Shown here: positions 1 to 7,177 of the stretch, piece after piece
Numbering within the stretch: position 1 is the stretch's first letter
Layout: every line of letters starts with the position of its first letter
DNA from: Bacillota bacterium
GTDB taxonomy: Bacteria; Bacillota; Clostridia; Acetivibrionales; DTU013
Direction: 5' to 3'
Length of the DNA: 9,895 bases
NCBI GenBank assembly: GCA_023409615.1
Contig: JAEYRF010000189.1
Location: 1 to 9,895 of the forward strand
Made by a program: the position numbers and the translations under genes
The notes under the pieces: generated by a model
What the model was told of the DNA's origin: nothing
Database searches by the model: none
What the model saw: only the letters and a program-made list of their open reading frames with translations

Positions 1-2
1 TA

Positions 3-2309
3 TTGGAGCTGGTTAAAAAATACGAGGTGGATGGCATTCACTTAGATGACTATTTTTATCCCGGTAGGGAGTTCAATGATTCAAAGACCTATGCAACTTA
101 TGGCAAAGGCTATAAGAATATTGGCGATTGGCGAAGGGCTAATGTGAACACCCTTGTATCCGATGTACACAAGGCAATCAAATCTGTCGATAATAATGTG
201 CGTTTCGGTATCAGCCCATTTGGCATTTGGGCGAATAAAGCTTCGAATTCATTGGGAAGCGATACAAGAGGTCTTGAGTCCTACTACGATCATTTTGCTG
301 ATTCCAGACAATGGGTGAAGGACGGAATCATTGACTATATAACACCACAGATATATTGGAACATAGGTTATTCAGTAGCGGAGTATAGTAAGCTTCTGAC
401 CTGGTGGTCAAACGTGGTAAAGGGTACTTCCGTTGATCTGTACATAGGTCATGCGGCATACAAAGCAGGCAATTCAAATACAACAAGCCCCTGGTATGGC
501 GTTGCGGAAATTGAAAAGCAAATGCAGCTGAACCGGGGCTACCCTGAAGTAAAAGGCAGTTTGTTTTATAATTACACCTCGCTTGTTAAGTACCCTGCTC
601 TCAGCTCAACTATAAAATCAGTCTACGGAAGCATAGACGGTAAAGTCTCAACCATTCCCGTAACTGTATCAAGACCCTCCAGAGATATAAAAACCAGCTA
701 CAGTCAGTATTACCTGAATGGCACCTCCGATCCGGACATACCACTTTACCTGAACGGAAAACTTGTAGAAAACCGTTCAAGCAAAGGATATTTTGGAATT
801 CTTGTGAATCTTGGCAATGGAACGAATACATTTACATTTTCACAGGACGGATCTCATGTCACAAGGGTAATCAACAAGTCAACAAGCTCCACCCCGGCAC
901 AAAAGATGACTAAAGCCGATATAACATCAGCCTCCGTCTTTCCACAATCACAGGAATACAGAATGCCGGGTGAGAAAATTACGTTGTCCTGCACCGCACC
1001 CGCCGGCTCAAAAGTGACTGTAAAGTTCAATGGAAAGACATATACTATGAAGACCGCGTCAACGAGCAGAGGACTTTACCCTGCAAAATTTACCTATGTT
1101 TATACAATACCGTCATTTACCGGCACGCCTCGCAACATCAATCTTGGCACACCTTCATATACGATGAATTACAATGGAACGGTAAGAACTCGAAAAGCTC
1201 CTGCAACCGTAGGAGTTATATTAAGTGGATCACCCTTCTATGCAGAGATTTCAAAAGAAGACATCGATACCTATGAATCAACAAATACTTCAAACGGCGC
1301 GGCTTATGAGCTTCGCAAGGGTATGGTCGATTATTTAACCGGTATGACCGGTGATTTTGCCAGACTTTCATCTGGTCTGTGGGTCAGGAAGACAAGTATC
1401 ACATCATATACATCCAAGGCCATATTAAAGCCAGTCATCACTTCCGCCGTATATACATCCGGCAAAAAGTGGGACACACTCAGGTTTAATTATGCCTCAT
1501 CCCTTGCAGCAATAGCTGATTTTGACGGTTCGAAGCTGACAGTCAATATATCCGCGGCTGCATCAGGTAAGCTCCCGCTGTTGCCAACCGGTTCCATGTT
1601 TAAATCAGTAAGCTTCAACAAAGAAAGTAATTATGGGCAATATATCCTTGAACTGAAACCGGGTGAAATAATCGATGGATACTACATCGAAAAAACAACG
1701 AGCGGAATAATTCTGCATATCAAACGTCCGGTCAAAACTACTGTTGGAAACAAACCACTAACAGGGATTGTAATAATGCTTGATCCAGGCCACGGAGGCG
1801 ATGACACCGGAGCAATCGGGCCGTTAGGAAGCACTTATGCGGAGAAAAAGATAAACCTGAATACTGCCCTAAAGTTACGTACTGAACTTAATCGCCTTGG
1901 CGCCCAGGTGCTGATGACTCGCACGACAGATAAAGCAGTATCTCTTTCCGACAGGCTCACTGCCTCCAGAAATGCCCGGCCGGATCTGTTCATATCCATC
2001 CATGGAAACAGCATGGCCGACAATGTAGATATCTCAAAAATTAAAGGATTTTCAGTATATTACAAGGAACCACATGCCGAGTCCTACTCTCAGTCGCTTT
2101 TATCAGGTGCTACACAGATCGGTCGAACTAACAAAGGTGTGAGGTGGGCAAATTTCTACGTAGTTCGGGGAACATGGACTCCATCCATACTTATTGAGAA
2201 CGGATTTGTTCCAAATCCTGACGAATTCGAACTGCTGATTGATGATGCTGAACAGACAAGACTGGCAAAAAGCCTGGCCACCAGCATTATAAAACACTTT
2301 ACCAGGTAG
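3..2309 (+). CDS. GHL10 (DUF187) glycosyl-hydrolase-like protein fused to N-acetylmuramoyl-L-alanine amidase, 5'-truncated by window edge
   Basis: The gene enters from the left edge. The first visible codon is a TTG inside the barrel domain, not a true start, so the signal peptide and first half of the barrel are missing. Residues 1 to about 205 (numbered from base 3) match the second half of a GHL10/DUF187 TIM barrel, with the typical strand DGIHLDDYFYP (10-20) carrying acidic D15/D16, and later the ITPQIYWN segment. Residues about 210-295 and 302-400 look like beta-rich Ig-like modules. Residues about 475-580 resemble an AMIN-type wall-targeting module. Residues about 590-766 are an Amidase_3 domain. 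It has DPGHGG (zinc ligand H597), E614 in YAEKKINL, H667 in SIHGNS and catalytic-type E732 in LIENGF, so all expected zinc and catalytic positions are present. By family knowledge the amidase cleaves the MurNAc-L-Ala bond. The role and substrate of the barrel are inferred only as cell-envelope polysaccharide or peptidoglycan. It is probably secreted and acts in wall remodelling. It ends with TAG, 5 bp from the convergent next gene. Confidence 0.9.
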   Translation: MELVKKYEVDGIHLDDYFYPGREFNDSKTYATYGKGYKNIGDWRRANVNTLVSDVHKAIKSVDNNVRFGISPFGIWANKASNSLGSDTRGLESYYDHFADSRQWVKDGIIDYITPQIYWNIGYSVAEYSKLLTWWSNVVKGTSVDLYIGHAAYKAGNSNTTSPWYGVAEIEKQMQLNRGYPEVKGSLFYNYTSLVKYPALSSTIKSVYGSIDGKVSTIPVTVSRPSRDIKTSYSQYYLNGTSDPDIPLYLNGKLVENRSSKGYFGILVNLGNGTNTFTFSQDGSHVTRVINKSTSSTPAQKMTKADITSASVFPQSQEYRMPGEKITLSCTAPAGSKVTVKFNGKTYTMKTASTSRGLYPAKFTYVYTIPSFTGTPRNINLGTPSYTMNYNGTVRTRKAPATVGVILSGSPFYAEISKEDIDTYESTNTSNGAAYELRKGMVDYLTGMTGDFARLSSGLWVRKTSITSYTSKAILKPVITSAVYTSGKKWDTLRFNYASSLAAIADFDGSKLTVNISAAASGKLPLLPTGSMFKSVSFNKESNYGQYILELKPGEIIDGYYIEKTTSGIILHIKRPVKTTVGNKPLTGIVIMLDPGHGGDDTGAIGPLGSTYAEKKINLNTALKLRTELNRLGAQVLMTRTTDKAVSLSDRLTASRNARPDLFISIHGNSMADNVDISKIKGFSVYYKEPHAESYSQSLLSGATQIGRTNKGVRWANFYVVRGTWTPSILIENGFVPNPDEFELLIDDAEQTRLAKSLATSIIKHFTR

Positions 2310-2314
2310 AGGGT

Positions 2315-2752
2315 TTATTGTACTCCATTGATGAGGCTTGCAAAAGCCTCTTCAAATTGCTCGTCATCTTTCTTCATACGCTTCTTTATGCTTGCAGTTC
2401 TGCCACCTGCACGGCGAACCTTCTGCCCTAAATGTCGTTCAAACAAAAGCCTGTCAATATTGTCATCAGTATAAATCAAGCCATTTTGATTGATTGCCCG
2501 TGCCGATTTACCCAGTGCCATTGCTGCTACACCATAGTCCTGTGTCACAACAATATCACCAGCTTTGACAAGATTGATCAATGCAATATCAACACTATCT
2601 CTGGCTTTATCAACCGTGATGACAGTACTGTACCCGTCATTCAACTCATGGCTGGTATCAATCAGCATGATTACAAAAAGTTTATACTGTTTTGCAATCC
2701 TCACAATAATACTCTTTACAGGGCACGCATCCGCATCAACCAATATCTGCAT
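2315..2752 (-). CDS. yqxD: YaiI/YqxD family protein (UPF0178, DUF188)
   Basis: This 145-residue protein has the family hallmark N-terminus MQILVDADACPV, with acidic D6 and D8. It also has a central VVTQDYGVAAMALGK segment and a C-terminal basic/acidic tail (TASIKKRMKKDDEQFEEAF), which matches the conserved K-x-D-x-x-x-F end of the family. YaiI/YqxD proteins are related to PIN-like nuclease folds, but their biological role is not established, so I assign no reaction. The open frame extends 14 codons upstream to 2794. I chose the ATG at 2752 because AAAGGA lies about 10 bases before it and because the family starts exactly at M-x-I-L/W-V-D-A-D. The upstream in-frame ATG overlaps that ribosome binding site. 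The gene converges on the wall-hydrolase gene and diverges from the membrane protein gene. Its length is close to the roughly 150 residues usual for the family. Confidence 0.9.
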   Translation of the reverse strand: MQILVDADACPVKSIIVRIAKQYKLFVIMLIDTSHELNDGYSTVITVDKARDSVDIALINLVKAGDIVVTQDYGVAAMALGKSARAINQNGLIYTDDNIDRLLFERHLGQKVRRAGGRTASIKKRMKKDDEQFEEAFASLINGVQ

Positions 2753-2773
2753 TAGATCTGTTCCTTTCATGAA

Positions 2774-2819
2774 TTGAGAATTGTCCCCCACCAATTTTCC
2801 AAGGTTGAGAACTGTCCCC
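2774..2819. repeat. Two direct copies of TTGAGAAYTGTCCCC, period 31 bp
   Basis: TTGAGAATTGTCCCC (2774-2788) and TTGAGAACTGTCCCC (2805-2819) differ at one base and are spaced 31 bp apart. They lie just upstream of the YqxD-family start, in the spacer shared with the divergent membrane protein gene. The sequence shows only the repeat. It could be a regulatory site or the remnant of a transposon end, because short GGGGACNGTTCTCA-like sequences are often seen beside mobile elements. No transposase is visible here. Confidence 0.6.
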
Positions 2820-2836
2820 TATATTATTACATAAGT

Positions 2837-2865
2837 TTGACGCTAACACACTAATATGTTAAATT
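2837..2865 (+). promoter_or_regulatory. Candidate sigma-A promoter for the EamA-like gene
   Basis: A -35 TTGACG (2837-2842) and a -10 TAAATT (2860-2865) are separated by 17 bp. They lie about 40 bp upstream of the plus-strand start at 2905. The -35 matches consensus at 5 of 6 positions and the -10 at 4 of 6. The spacing is ideal and the position fits the downstream gene. Confidence 0.45.
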
Positions 2866-2904
2866 AAGTGATTATAAATGTTACTTGGCTAAGGGGATTT
2901 AGTT

Positions 2905-3330
2905 ATGTTTATGTATGTTTTTTCAATAATTTTAATCGTAGCATCGAATATTTTCTATAATGTATGCCAGAAATCGACACCTCAGAAGGCAAACCCTTTT
3001 ACAGCCTTGCTTATTACATATTTAACAGCTGCTGTGCTATCTTTTATAGCATTTCATTTCTACAAAACTGATAAAGGATTTTTTCAGTCATTCAAAGATG
3101 TGAATTGGACGAGCTTTGTACTAGGCATAGCAATCGTCGGGCTTGAATTTGGGTATCTGATGGCATACCGGGCCGGGTGGAATATCAGTGTAGGATCCCT
3201 GGTTGCAAATATTATTCTTGCACTCATGCTGATTCCAATAGGAATACTGTTCTATAAAGAGGGATTTGAGATAAATAAAATATTGGGAGCCGTGTTTTGC
3301 ATCTTTGGATTGATACTGATAAATAAATGA
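2905..3330 (+). CDS. Small five-helix EamA/DMT-type membrane protein
   Basis: A 141-residue very hydrophobic protein with five predicted membrane helices at about 3-22, 31-53, 68-91, 96-118 and 124-140. The helix pattern and the C-terminal signature (IPIGILFYKEGFEINKILGA followed by a small-residue helix ending LILINK) resemble one half of an EamA drug/metabolite-superfamily transporter. Full-size EamA transporters have ten helices, while single-repeat members of about 110-140 residues work as dimers. The substrate is not deducible. The start at 2905 is supported by AAGGGG at 2891-2896, 8 bases upstream. A second ATG two codons later (2911) is possible but lies too far from that site. A good promoter lies at 2837-2865. 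The gene is divergent from the YqxD-family gene and convergent, with an 11-bp gap, on the lipoprotein gene. The family call is by recognition of pattern; membrane location is strongly supported. Confidence 0.75.
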   Translation: MFMYVFSIILIVASNIFYNVCQKSTPQKANPFTALLITYLTAAVLSFIAFHFYKTDKGFFQSFKDVNWTSFVLGIAIVGLEFGYLMAYRAGWNISVGSLVANIILALMLIPIGILFYKEGFEINKILGAVFCIFGLILINK

Positions 3331-3341
3331 GGGACACTTTC

Positions 3342-4358
3342 TTACTTGCTCAAAGCAGTAACTGTATTTTCCCTGAATTGCTTCACTTCAGCTGTTAGTT
3401 TAAAGTTATTCTTCTTCAATACCTCAAGGTATTCACTGATTGTTTTCTCAAGTATCGAATCCCCATACTTCTCGGCTGCTTTTATAAGGCTTTCCTTCAG
3501 TCGTGGCTCTAATGTCTTAGTGTCGTAAGAAAAATGTTCCGCATTAGGTAAGCTGCTGCCATCAAATATAAAGTTAACGTATTTACTGTACAGTTCCTTT
3601 ACCTCGTTCAGCTTCTGCGATTTGCCATACTTCACAATGAATTGTTCCTGGGCAAGTGCTCTGCTGAACACCTCATCCCATCCGATTACAAGTCCGCCAT
3701 CGCTTGCCGGCTTATTGCCGGATTCGACCGCCATTAGTGAAAAATAGCTACTCAGGTCTTCCGGCAGTATTGCACTGAATTTCGTGTATATACTGTAATC
3801 GATCACCGGAAAGAAGCTGCCCTCAGCAGTCTCAGTCTTATATCCATTACTTTGTGCCTCCTCCAATACCTTACGAAATCCTTCACTCTTTACGGAGTCC
3901 ATCTGTATTTCACCTGAATTAAAATCATAGACTTTATCCGTTAACAAATCACGCTGATCCTCTTCAAAATACCTGTCCGTCATCGCCGGTAGGCCAGCTG
4001 TTTGAAGCTGTTCAAGCTTCAGCACAATATTGATTGCCTGCTCGGTGGAGAGCTTTTCACCATTATCACTTATGTATACAAGAATATCTGCAGAGCTTAC
4101 CGATGCATCCGTCATGATTTTATCATAATCAGAATCAGTCTCAGCTTCATTCTGATCCTCGTCATCAGTTGTATCATTTCCGGGTAAATCTGTATTGCTT
4201 CCTTCATTTGAACCTTCTGAATCATTCGTCACAGTAGTGCTTTGATCCGTGTCACCCTTGCCTGTTGTTTCCTTTCCTATATCTGTCTGTTGTGCACATG
4301 CTCCCAATGTTAATGATACCAGCATGATCACCAACAAAATACACATCCATTTTTTCAT
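3342..4358 (-). CDS. Putative lipoprotein of unknown function with acidic Ser/Thr/Asp linker
   Basis: The 338-residue product starts with a classic lipoprotein signal peptide: a basic MKKW start, a hydrophobic core, then the lipobox LGAC with lipidated Cys21. Residues about 22-78 form a low-complexity linker rich in D, E, S, T, G and N, which probably lifts the folded part away from the membrane. Residues about 79-338 form a mixed, mostly helical domain (for example STEQAINIVLKLEQLQ and LKESLIKAAEKYGDSILEK) that I do not recognise. The start at 4358 is backed by GGAGGT five bases upstream. A weak extended -10 (TGCTAAAAG) lies just upstream on the same strand. The protein is expected on the outer face of the cytoplasmic membrane. 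It is the last gene of the minus-strand run and converges on the EamA-like gene. Function is unknown; binding or wall-sensing roles would be guesses. Confidence 0.85.
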   Translation of the reverse strand: MKKWMCILLVIMLVSLTLGACAQQTDIGKETTGKGDTDQSTTVTNDSEGSNEGSNTDLPGNDTTDDEDQNEAETDSDYDKIMTDASVSSADILVYISDNGEKLSTEQAINIVLKLEQLQTAGLPAMTDRYFEEDQRDLLTDKVYDFNSGEIQMDSVKSEGFRKVLEEAQSNGYKTETAEGSFFPVIDYSIYTKFSAILPEDLSSYFSLMAVESGNKPASDGGLVIGWDEVFSRALAQEQFIVKYGKSQKLNEVKELYSKYVNFIFDGSSLPNAEHFSYDTKTLEPRLKESLIKAAEKYGDSILEKTISEYLEVLKKNNFKLTAEVKQFRENTVTALSK

Positions 4359-4469
4359 AATTGACCTCCGATTATTTTGTCTTTTAGCATGTTGTCTTTG
4401 CTACATGAATTAGACGTATCGGAGCGCTGATGCGTTCCTGCCAATCTCATACATTTCAAATCGTACATC

Positions 4470-4919
4470 TTAGGTCATCGTTGTCTGTAACGTCCTTGAG
4501 TAAACAAAAATATCATCCCGCTTATCCCATCCGATTGAACTCCAGAATGCTTTTCCAGGTTCATTGTCGGCAAAAACAAACAAGTGGCACTTGCCAATCC
4601 CTAAATTTCTCAGCTGTCGGAGGCTATTCTCAACAAGCATACGCCCGATACCCCTGCCCCTGAACTCTGGGGTAACTGCCGTATGATAGATATATCCGCG
4701 TCTCCCATCCTGCCCACATAAAATTGTCCCGATAATCTTATTATCTTTTTTATAGCAAAAGTTTAGACCGACATTCTTCAGAAGAAACCTTCTGATACTT
4801 TCTTCGGAATCTGCTTCGCTAATTCCCATCCCGGGTATGCTGCTCCATAGGTTAATTAATTCCTCATAATCCTCAGCAGATATTTCGTCAATAAACGCAT
4901 CTACTTGGTTAATCTTCAT
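4470..4919 (-). CDS. GNAT family N-acetyltransferase, YpeA-like
   Basis: A 149-residue single-domain GNAT protein. The acetyl-CoA pyrophosphate-binding motif A is clear: AVTPEFRGRGIGRMLVE, with the R-x-x-G-x-G pattern at R87, G90 and G92. The preceding strand (KIIGTILCGQDGRRGYIYHTAV) and the later ADNEPGKAFWSSIGW, which is motif B with the usual x-F-W/Y-x-x-x-G-[FW], complete the fold. The GxxGHRG-like DGRRGYIY turn resembles the E. coli YpeA group, whose substrate is not certain. The protein is cytoplasmic and transfers acetyl from acetyl-CoA to an unknown amine. AGGAGG lies 11 bases before the ATG, slightly far but strong, and no better in-frame start exists. It sits between the lipoprotein gene (111 bp downstream) and the ArsC-like gene (98 bp upstream), all on the same strand. 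Confidence 0.88.
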   Translation of the reverse strand: MKINQVDAFIDEISAEDYEELINLWSSIPGMGISEADSEESIRRFLLKNVGLNFCYKKDNKIIGTILCGQDGRRGYIYHTAVTPEFRGRGIGRMLVENSLRQLRNLGIGKCHLFVFADNEPGKAFWSSIGWDKRDDIFVYSRTLQTTMT

Positions 4920-4983
4920 ATACTTTGCAACCTCCTATGAAACTTTCTCTGCAAACTCTCTTTGTAAACCCGAGTCATACTTT

Positions 4984-5005
4984 GCTTCAAGCATCACGCT
5001 GAAGC
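4984..5005. other. 8-bp hairpin between ArsC-like and GNAT genes
   Basis: GCTTCA-A-GC, loop ATCAC, then GC-TGAAGC forms an 8-bp stem with one bulged A and a 5-base loop, 13 bases past the end of the ArsC-like gene. No T-tract follows on either strand, so it is not a canonical intrinsic terminator. It may act as an mRNA processing or stabilising structure between the two genes. Confidence 0.4.
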
Positions 5006-5017
5006 TTCGTGCTCGTC

Positions 5018-5356
5018 CTATTCCCAGTCCTTCCAAACATCCGGCTGATACCCTATAGTAGCCTTCCTGCCGTTTCTTACCACGGGAGTCCTGTATAGCT
5101 TTGGATTGTTCAGAAGCACCTCCGCTGCCACATTCCCCACGCCAAGGTTCTGCATGTTAAGCGTTTTATACTCTGCTGCAGATGAATTTATCATTTCCCT
5201 CAGCCCTACGGCAATTCGAACTGACTCAAATTCACCCTTACTCAACCCGAACTTTCGTATATCCACATACTGATATTTTATTTTCCGTTCCTTAAAATAA
5301 CGTTCAGCCTTTTTTGTATCAAAGCACTTACTTGAACCAAATATCTGTATATTCAT
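5018..5356 (-). CDS. ArsC/Spx-fold thioredoxin-like protein (arsenate reductase family), single cysteine
   Basis: A 112-residue protein with the ArsC/Spx fold. It has strand MNIQIFGSSKC with the active-site Cys11 followed by DTKKAERYFKER, strand KYQYVDIRKFGLSKGEF, and the conserved LYRTPVVRNGRKATIGY with the cis-proline at P91. Family members either reduce arsenate, act as glutaredoxin-like thiol proteins, or, as Spx, bind RNA polymerase. Cys11 is the only cysteine in the protein. It therefore lacks the CxxC switch of Spx and the second resolving cysteine of Bacillus-type arsenate reductase. A monothiol oxidoreductase using an external thiol is the best guess. The ATG fits the family N-terminus. 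However, the only strong ribosome-binding sequence (GGAGGT) lies 18 bases upstream, with no in-frame start between. The nearest match otherwise is a weak AGAAG. No arsenic-resistance genes are adjacent. Confidence 0.85.
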   Translation of the reverse strand: MNIQIFGSSKCFDTKKAERYFKERKIKYQYVDIRKFGLSKGEFESVRIAVGLREMINSSAAEYKTLNMQNLGVGNVAAEVLLNNPKLYRTPVVRNGRKATIGYQPDVWKDWE

Positions 5357-5399
5357 AGGCTTCTGCGGACTTTCACCTCCATTACATGTCTTTTCTTAC

Positions 5400-5408
5400 T
5401 TTATAGCA
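5400..5408 (-). promoter_or_regulatory. Candidate extended -10 promoter for the ArsC-like gene
   Basis: On the minus strand TGCTATAAA reads as an extended -10 (TG-N-TATAAA), with the -10 hexamer at 5400-5405. No good -35 lies 16-18 bp upstream, which is typical for extended -10 promoters. It would place transcription start about 37 bases before the ArsC-like ATG. An adjacent tandem TAATGCT repeat overlaps it. Confidence 0.35.
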
Positions 5409-5450
5409 TTACAGCATTACATCTATACATAATTACGTCTGGATATCTTC

Positions 5451-6122
5451 TCATCCAAGCAGCATTTTTCTAAGTTCAGCCACCGTTTCTACTATTATCG
5501 TAGCTCCTGCAGTTTTAAGCTCCACATCGCTTCCATATCCGAATAATACACCAATGCTGTCAATACCTGACTCTTTTGCTCCAATAACATCATGCATCCG
5601 GTCGCCGACCATGACAACTTCGCTCAAGTCTGTTATTCCAGCCTTGTCCAGCGCATACATAATTACTTCTCCCTTTTTGGTCCTGGTTCCGTCAAGTTCG
5701 CTGCCACAAATCATATCAAAATACTGCATCAGATTAAAATGCTCCAATATACGGTCTGCAAATACTATTGGTTTGGAGGTCGCCACAATCAATCGTCTGC
5801 CGGCTTCAGACAGGTCATGAAGTATTTCGTCGATACCCTGATAAGGCTCATTTTCAAATATACCTATATCTTTAAAATACTCCCGGTACTTTTCCACACC
5901 TTGAAGCGCTTGCATTTCATCGAAGCCATAGTATTTCACAAATGAATCTATTAAGGGAGGACCGATGAATTTATAAAGTTCACTTAGATCCTCTGTATGA
6001 ATTCCAAAGGACTCCAGCGCATAATTCACTGATCTTGTTATACCTACCCCCGGATCGGTTAAGGTACCATCCAGGTCAAACAGGATAACTGTTTTGTTCT
6101 GCATTGTCATTTTCTTTTGCAT
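5451..6122 (-). CDS. HAD-superfamily hydrolase, phosphoglycolate-phosphatase-like (HAD-IA)
   Basis: A 223-residue protein with all four HAD motifs. Motif I is FDLDGTLTD with nucleophile D16 and D18, motif II is VATSKP with T115/S116, motif III is the lysine at 149/150 in TRTKKGEV, and motif IV is MVGDRMHD with D174 and D178. A helical cap domain (about 25-90) lies between motifs I and II, typical of class IA enzymes such as Gph, PpaX and related 5'-nucleotidase-like phosphatases. Substrate cannot be read from sequence. It is a cytoplasmic, magnesium-dependent phosphatase by family knowledge. The start is uncertain. ATG at 6122 has only a weak AGAGAG upstream, and two further in-frame ATGs at codons 5 and 7 are possible. 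It begins 33 bp after the coiled-coil gene on the same strand, so the two are probably co-transcribed. Confidence 0.88.
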   Translation of the reverse strand: MQKKMTMQNKTVILFDLDGTLTDPGVGITRSVNYALESFGIHTEDLSELYKFIGPPLIDSFVKYYGFDEMQALQGVEKYREYFKDIGIFENEPYQGIDEILHDLSEAGRRLIVATSKPIVFADRILEHFNLMQYFDMICGSELDGTRTKKGEVIMYALDKAGITDLSEVVMVGDRMHDVIGAKESGIDSIGVLFGYGSDVELKTAGATIIVETVAELRKMLLG

Positions 6123-6155
6123 ATTATTTCTCTCTATCTTATGTTTTTATAAAAC

Positions 6156-7109
6156 CTATTCAAAAATATCCTTCAGATCCGCCGCAAGGCCTTCCTTCTT
6201 TCTTGCTGTTTCCACCATTTGACCGTTGATATCCGTTTTAATACTCTCCAGCCTATCAATGACACGATTAATTTTTCCATAAAGACCTCTGATCTGATCC
6301 TGATTATCACGGATCTGGTCACGAACTGCAATGTCAGTAAATATGTTATCAAACCAGAAGTCGATAGCCCTGGTTGTGGAATCGATATTTGACGGCGAAA
6401 AATCAACTGTTAGATTTATATCTTTGAGTTCTTTCATCAAATCTACAATCTGAGACCTCAATTTGTCAAACTGCTCCTGTGCATTATCTATATGATCATA
6501 CTTTGCCATATGGTTGAATATTCCCTTGCTAAACCACATATCGTATGTCGCCCAATTCTCGGCATCATCGAGTTCCTGCATTGCACTTTTCGCCGTGCCG
6601 AGCGTCCTCTTCGCAGCTCTTAAAGCCTCTTCCGTCTCTGCAAGCTGCCTGAGCATACCATCCTGTTCCAATTCCAATTTGCTATATTCCACTGATACCA
6701 CGCCAGTGACCATGCTTTTTATCTGCTCTTCGCGGATTTTGAGTTCCTCCTCATATGAGCGTTCAACCTGTATCAAATCCGAGATCCTTAACCTCATTTC
6801 TTCCCGTTCACGTTTCAATTCCTTTGTTCTGTTGACAGCGGCATCATATTCTATTTTCGCATGAAACATTTCACTAGATTCCTTATCCACCCTGTCTTCA
6901 TATTTCCCGACCAGCCTTAAAATTGTCGCTGATAGAGAATTCTTTTGGATCTGTTCTACGTCAAGTGATTCTTTCTCATATTTTTTTAGCAGCAGATTGA
7001 CCTCTCGGTCGGCCTCGCCTATTCGTGTATCTTGCTTATGGAGCCGCTCTTTCAGTACGGGCAAGGCAGCCAGCTTGCTTTTCAATTCAAATAGAGTATT
7101 ATTATCCAT
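6156..7109 (-). CDS. Conserved coiled-coil protein of unknown function
   Basis: A 317-residue, soluble, highly charged protein with no signal peptide or membrane helix. Residues about 3-185 are largely heptad-rich coiled coil, interrupted by a conserved-looking segment NSLSATILRLVGKYEDRVDKE. A short tryptophan-rich block follows at about 184-210 (AENWATYDMW and then KYDHIDNAQ), then a second helical part with IDFWFDNIFTD and a final coiled coil. I recognise the combination (a G-K coiled-coil break, A-E-x-W-x-T-x-D, then K-x-x-H-I/L-D-x-A-Q) from unnamed conserved proteins of Firmicutes. I know no established function. The frame extends to 7154, but the ATG at 7109 is preferred because GGAGAGG lies 5-8 bases before it, and a promoter candidate places transcription start at about 7136. 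It is the first gene of the minus-strand run. Confidence 0.82.
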   Translation of the reverse strand: MDNNTLFELKSKLAALPVLKERLHKQDTRIGEADREVNLLLKKYEKESLDVEQIQKNSLSATILRLVGKYEDRVDKESSEMFHAKIEYDAAVNRTKELKREREEMRLRISDLIQVERSYEEELKIREEQIKSMVTGVVSVEYSKLELEQDGMLRQLAETEEALRAAKRTLGTAKSAMQELDDAENWATYDMWFSKGIFNHMAKYDHIDNAQEQFDKLRSQIVDLMKELKDINLTVDFSPSNIDSTTRAIDFWFDNIFTDIAVRDQIRDNQDQIRGLYGKINRVIDRLESIKTDINGQMVETARKKEGLAADLKDIFE

Positions 7110-7142
7110 ATACACCTCTCCAAAAAAAGATTGAACACCAAT

Positions 7143-7172
7143 ATCATACGACATTCAACCCTTGTTTGTCTT
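7143..7172 (-). promoter_or_regulatory. Candidate sigma-A promoter for the coiled-coil gene
   Basis: On the minus strand -35 AAGACA (7167-7172) and -10 TATGAT (7143-7148) are 18 bp apart. The -10 matches consensus at 5 of 6 positions and the -35 at 4 of 6. It would start transcription near 7136, giving a leader of about 27 bases before the ATG at 7109. Confidence 0.4.
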
Positions 7173-7177
7173 CATTA

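Noticed and set aside
2310..2341. Bidirectional terminator between the wall hydrolase and YqxD-family genes
   Set aside because: I looked for a GC-rich stem with T-tracts in the convergent junction and found no stable hairpin.
2432..2777. Plus-strand open frames over the YqxD-family gene
   Set aside because: Antisense to a gene with clear family motifs; no ribosome binding site or conserved feature.
5018..5356. Arsenic resistance operon
   Set aside because: No arsR, arsB or acr3 neighbour, and the resolving cysteines of typical arsenate reductases are absent.
5592..5945. Plus-strand open frame of 117 codons
   Set aside because: It lies entirely antisense within the HAD phosphatase gene, which has all four catalytic motifs. 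The frame shows no motif of its own.
6514..6864. Plus-strand open frame of 116 codons rich in Ser and hydrophobic residues
   Set aside because: Antisense shadow of the coiled-coil gene; the composition is what the opposite strand of a Glu/Lys/Leu-rich coiled coil produces.
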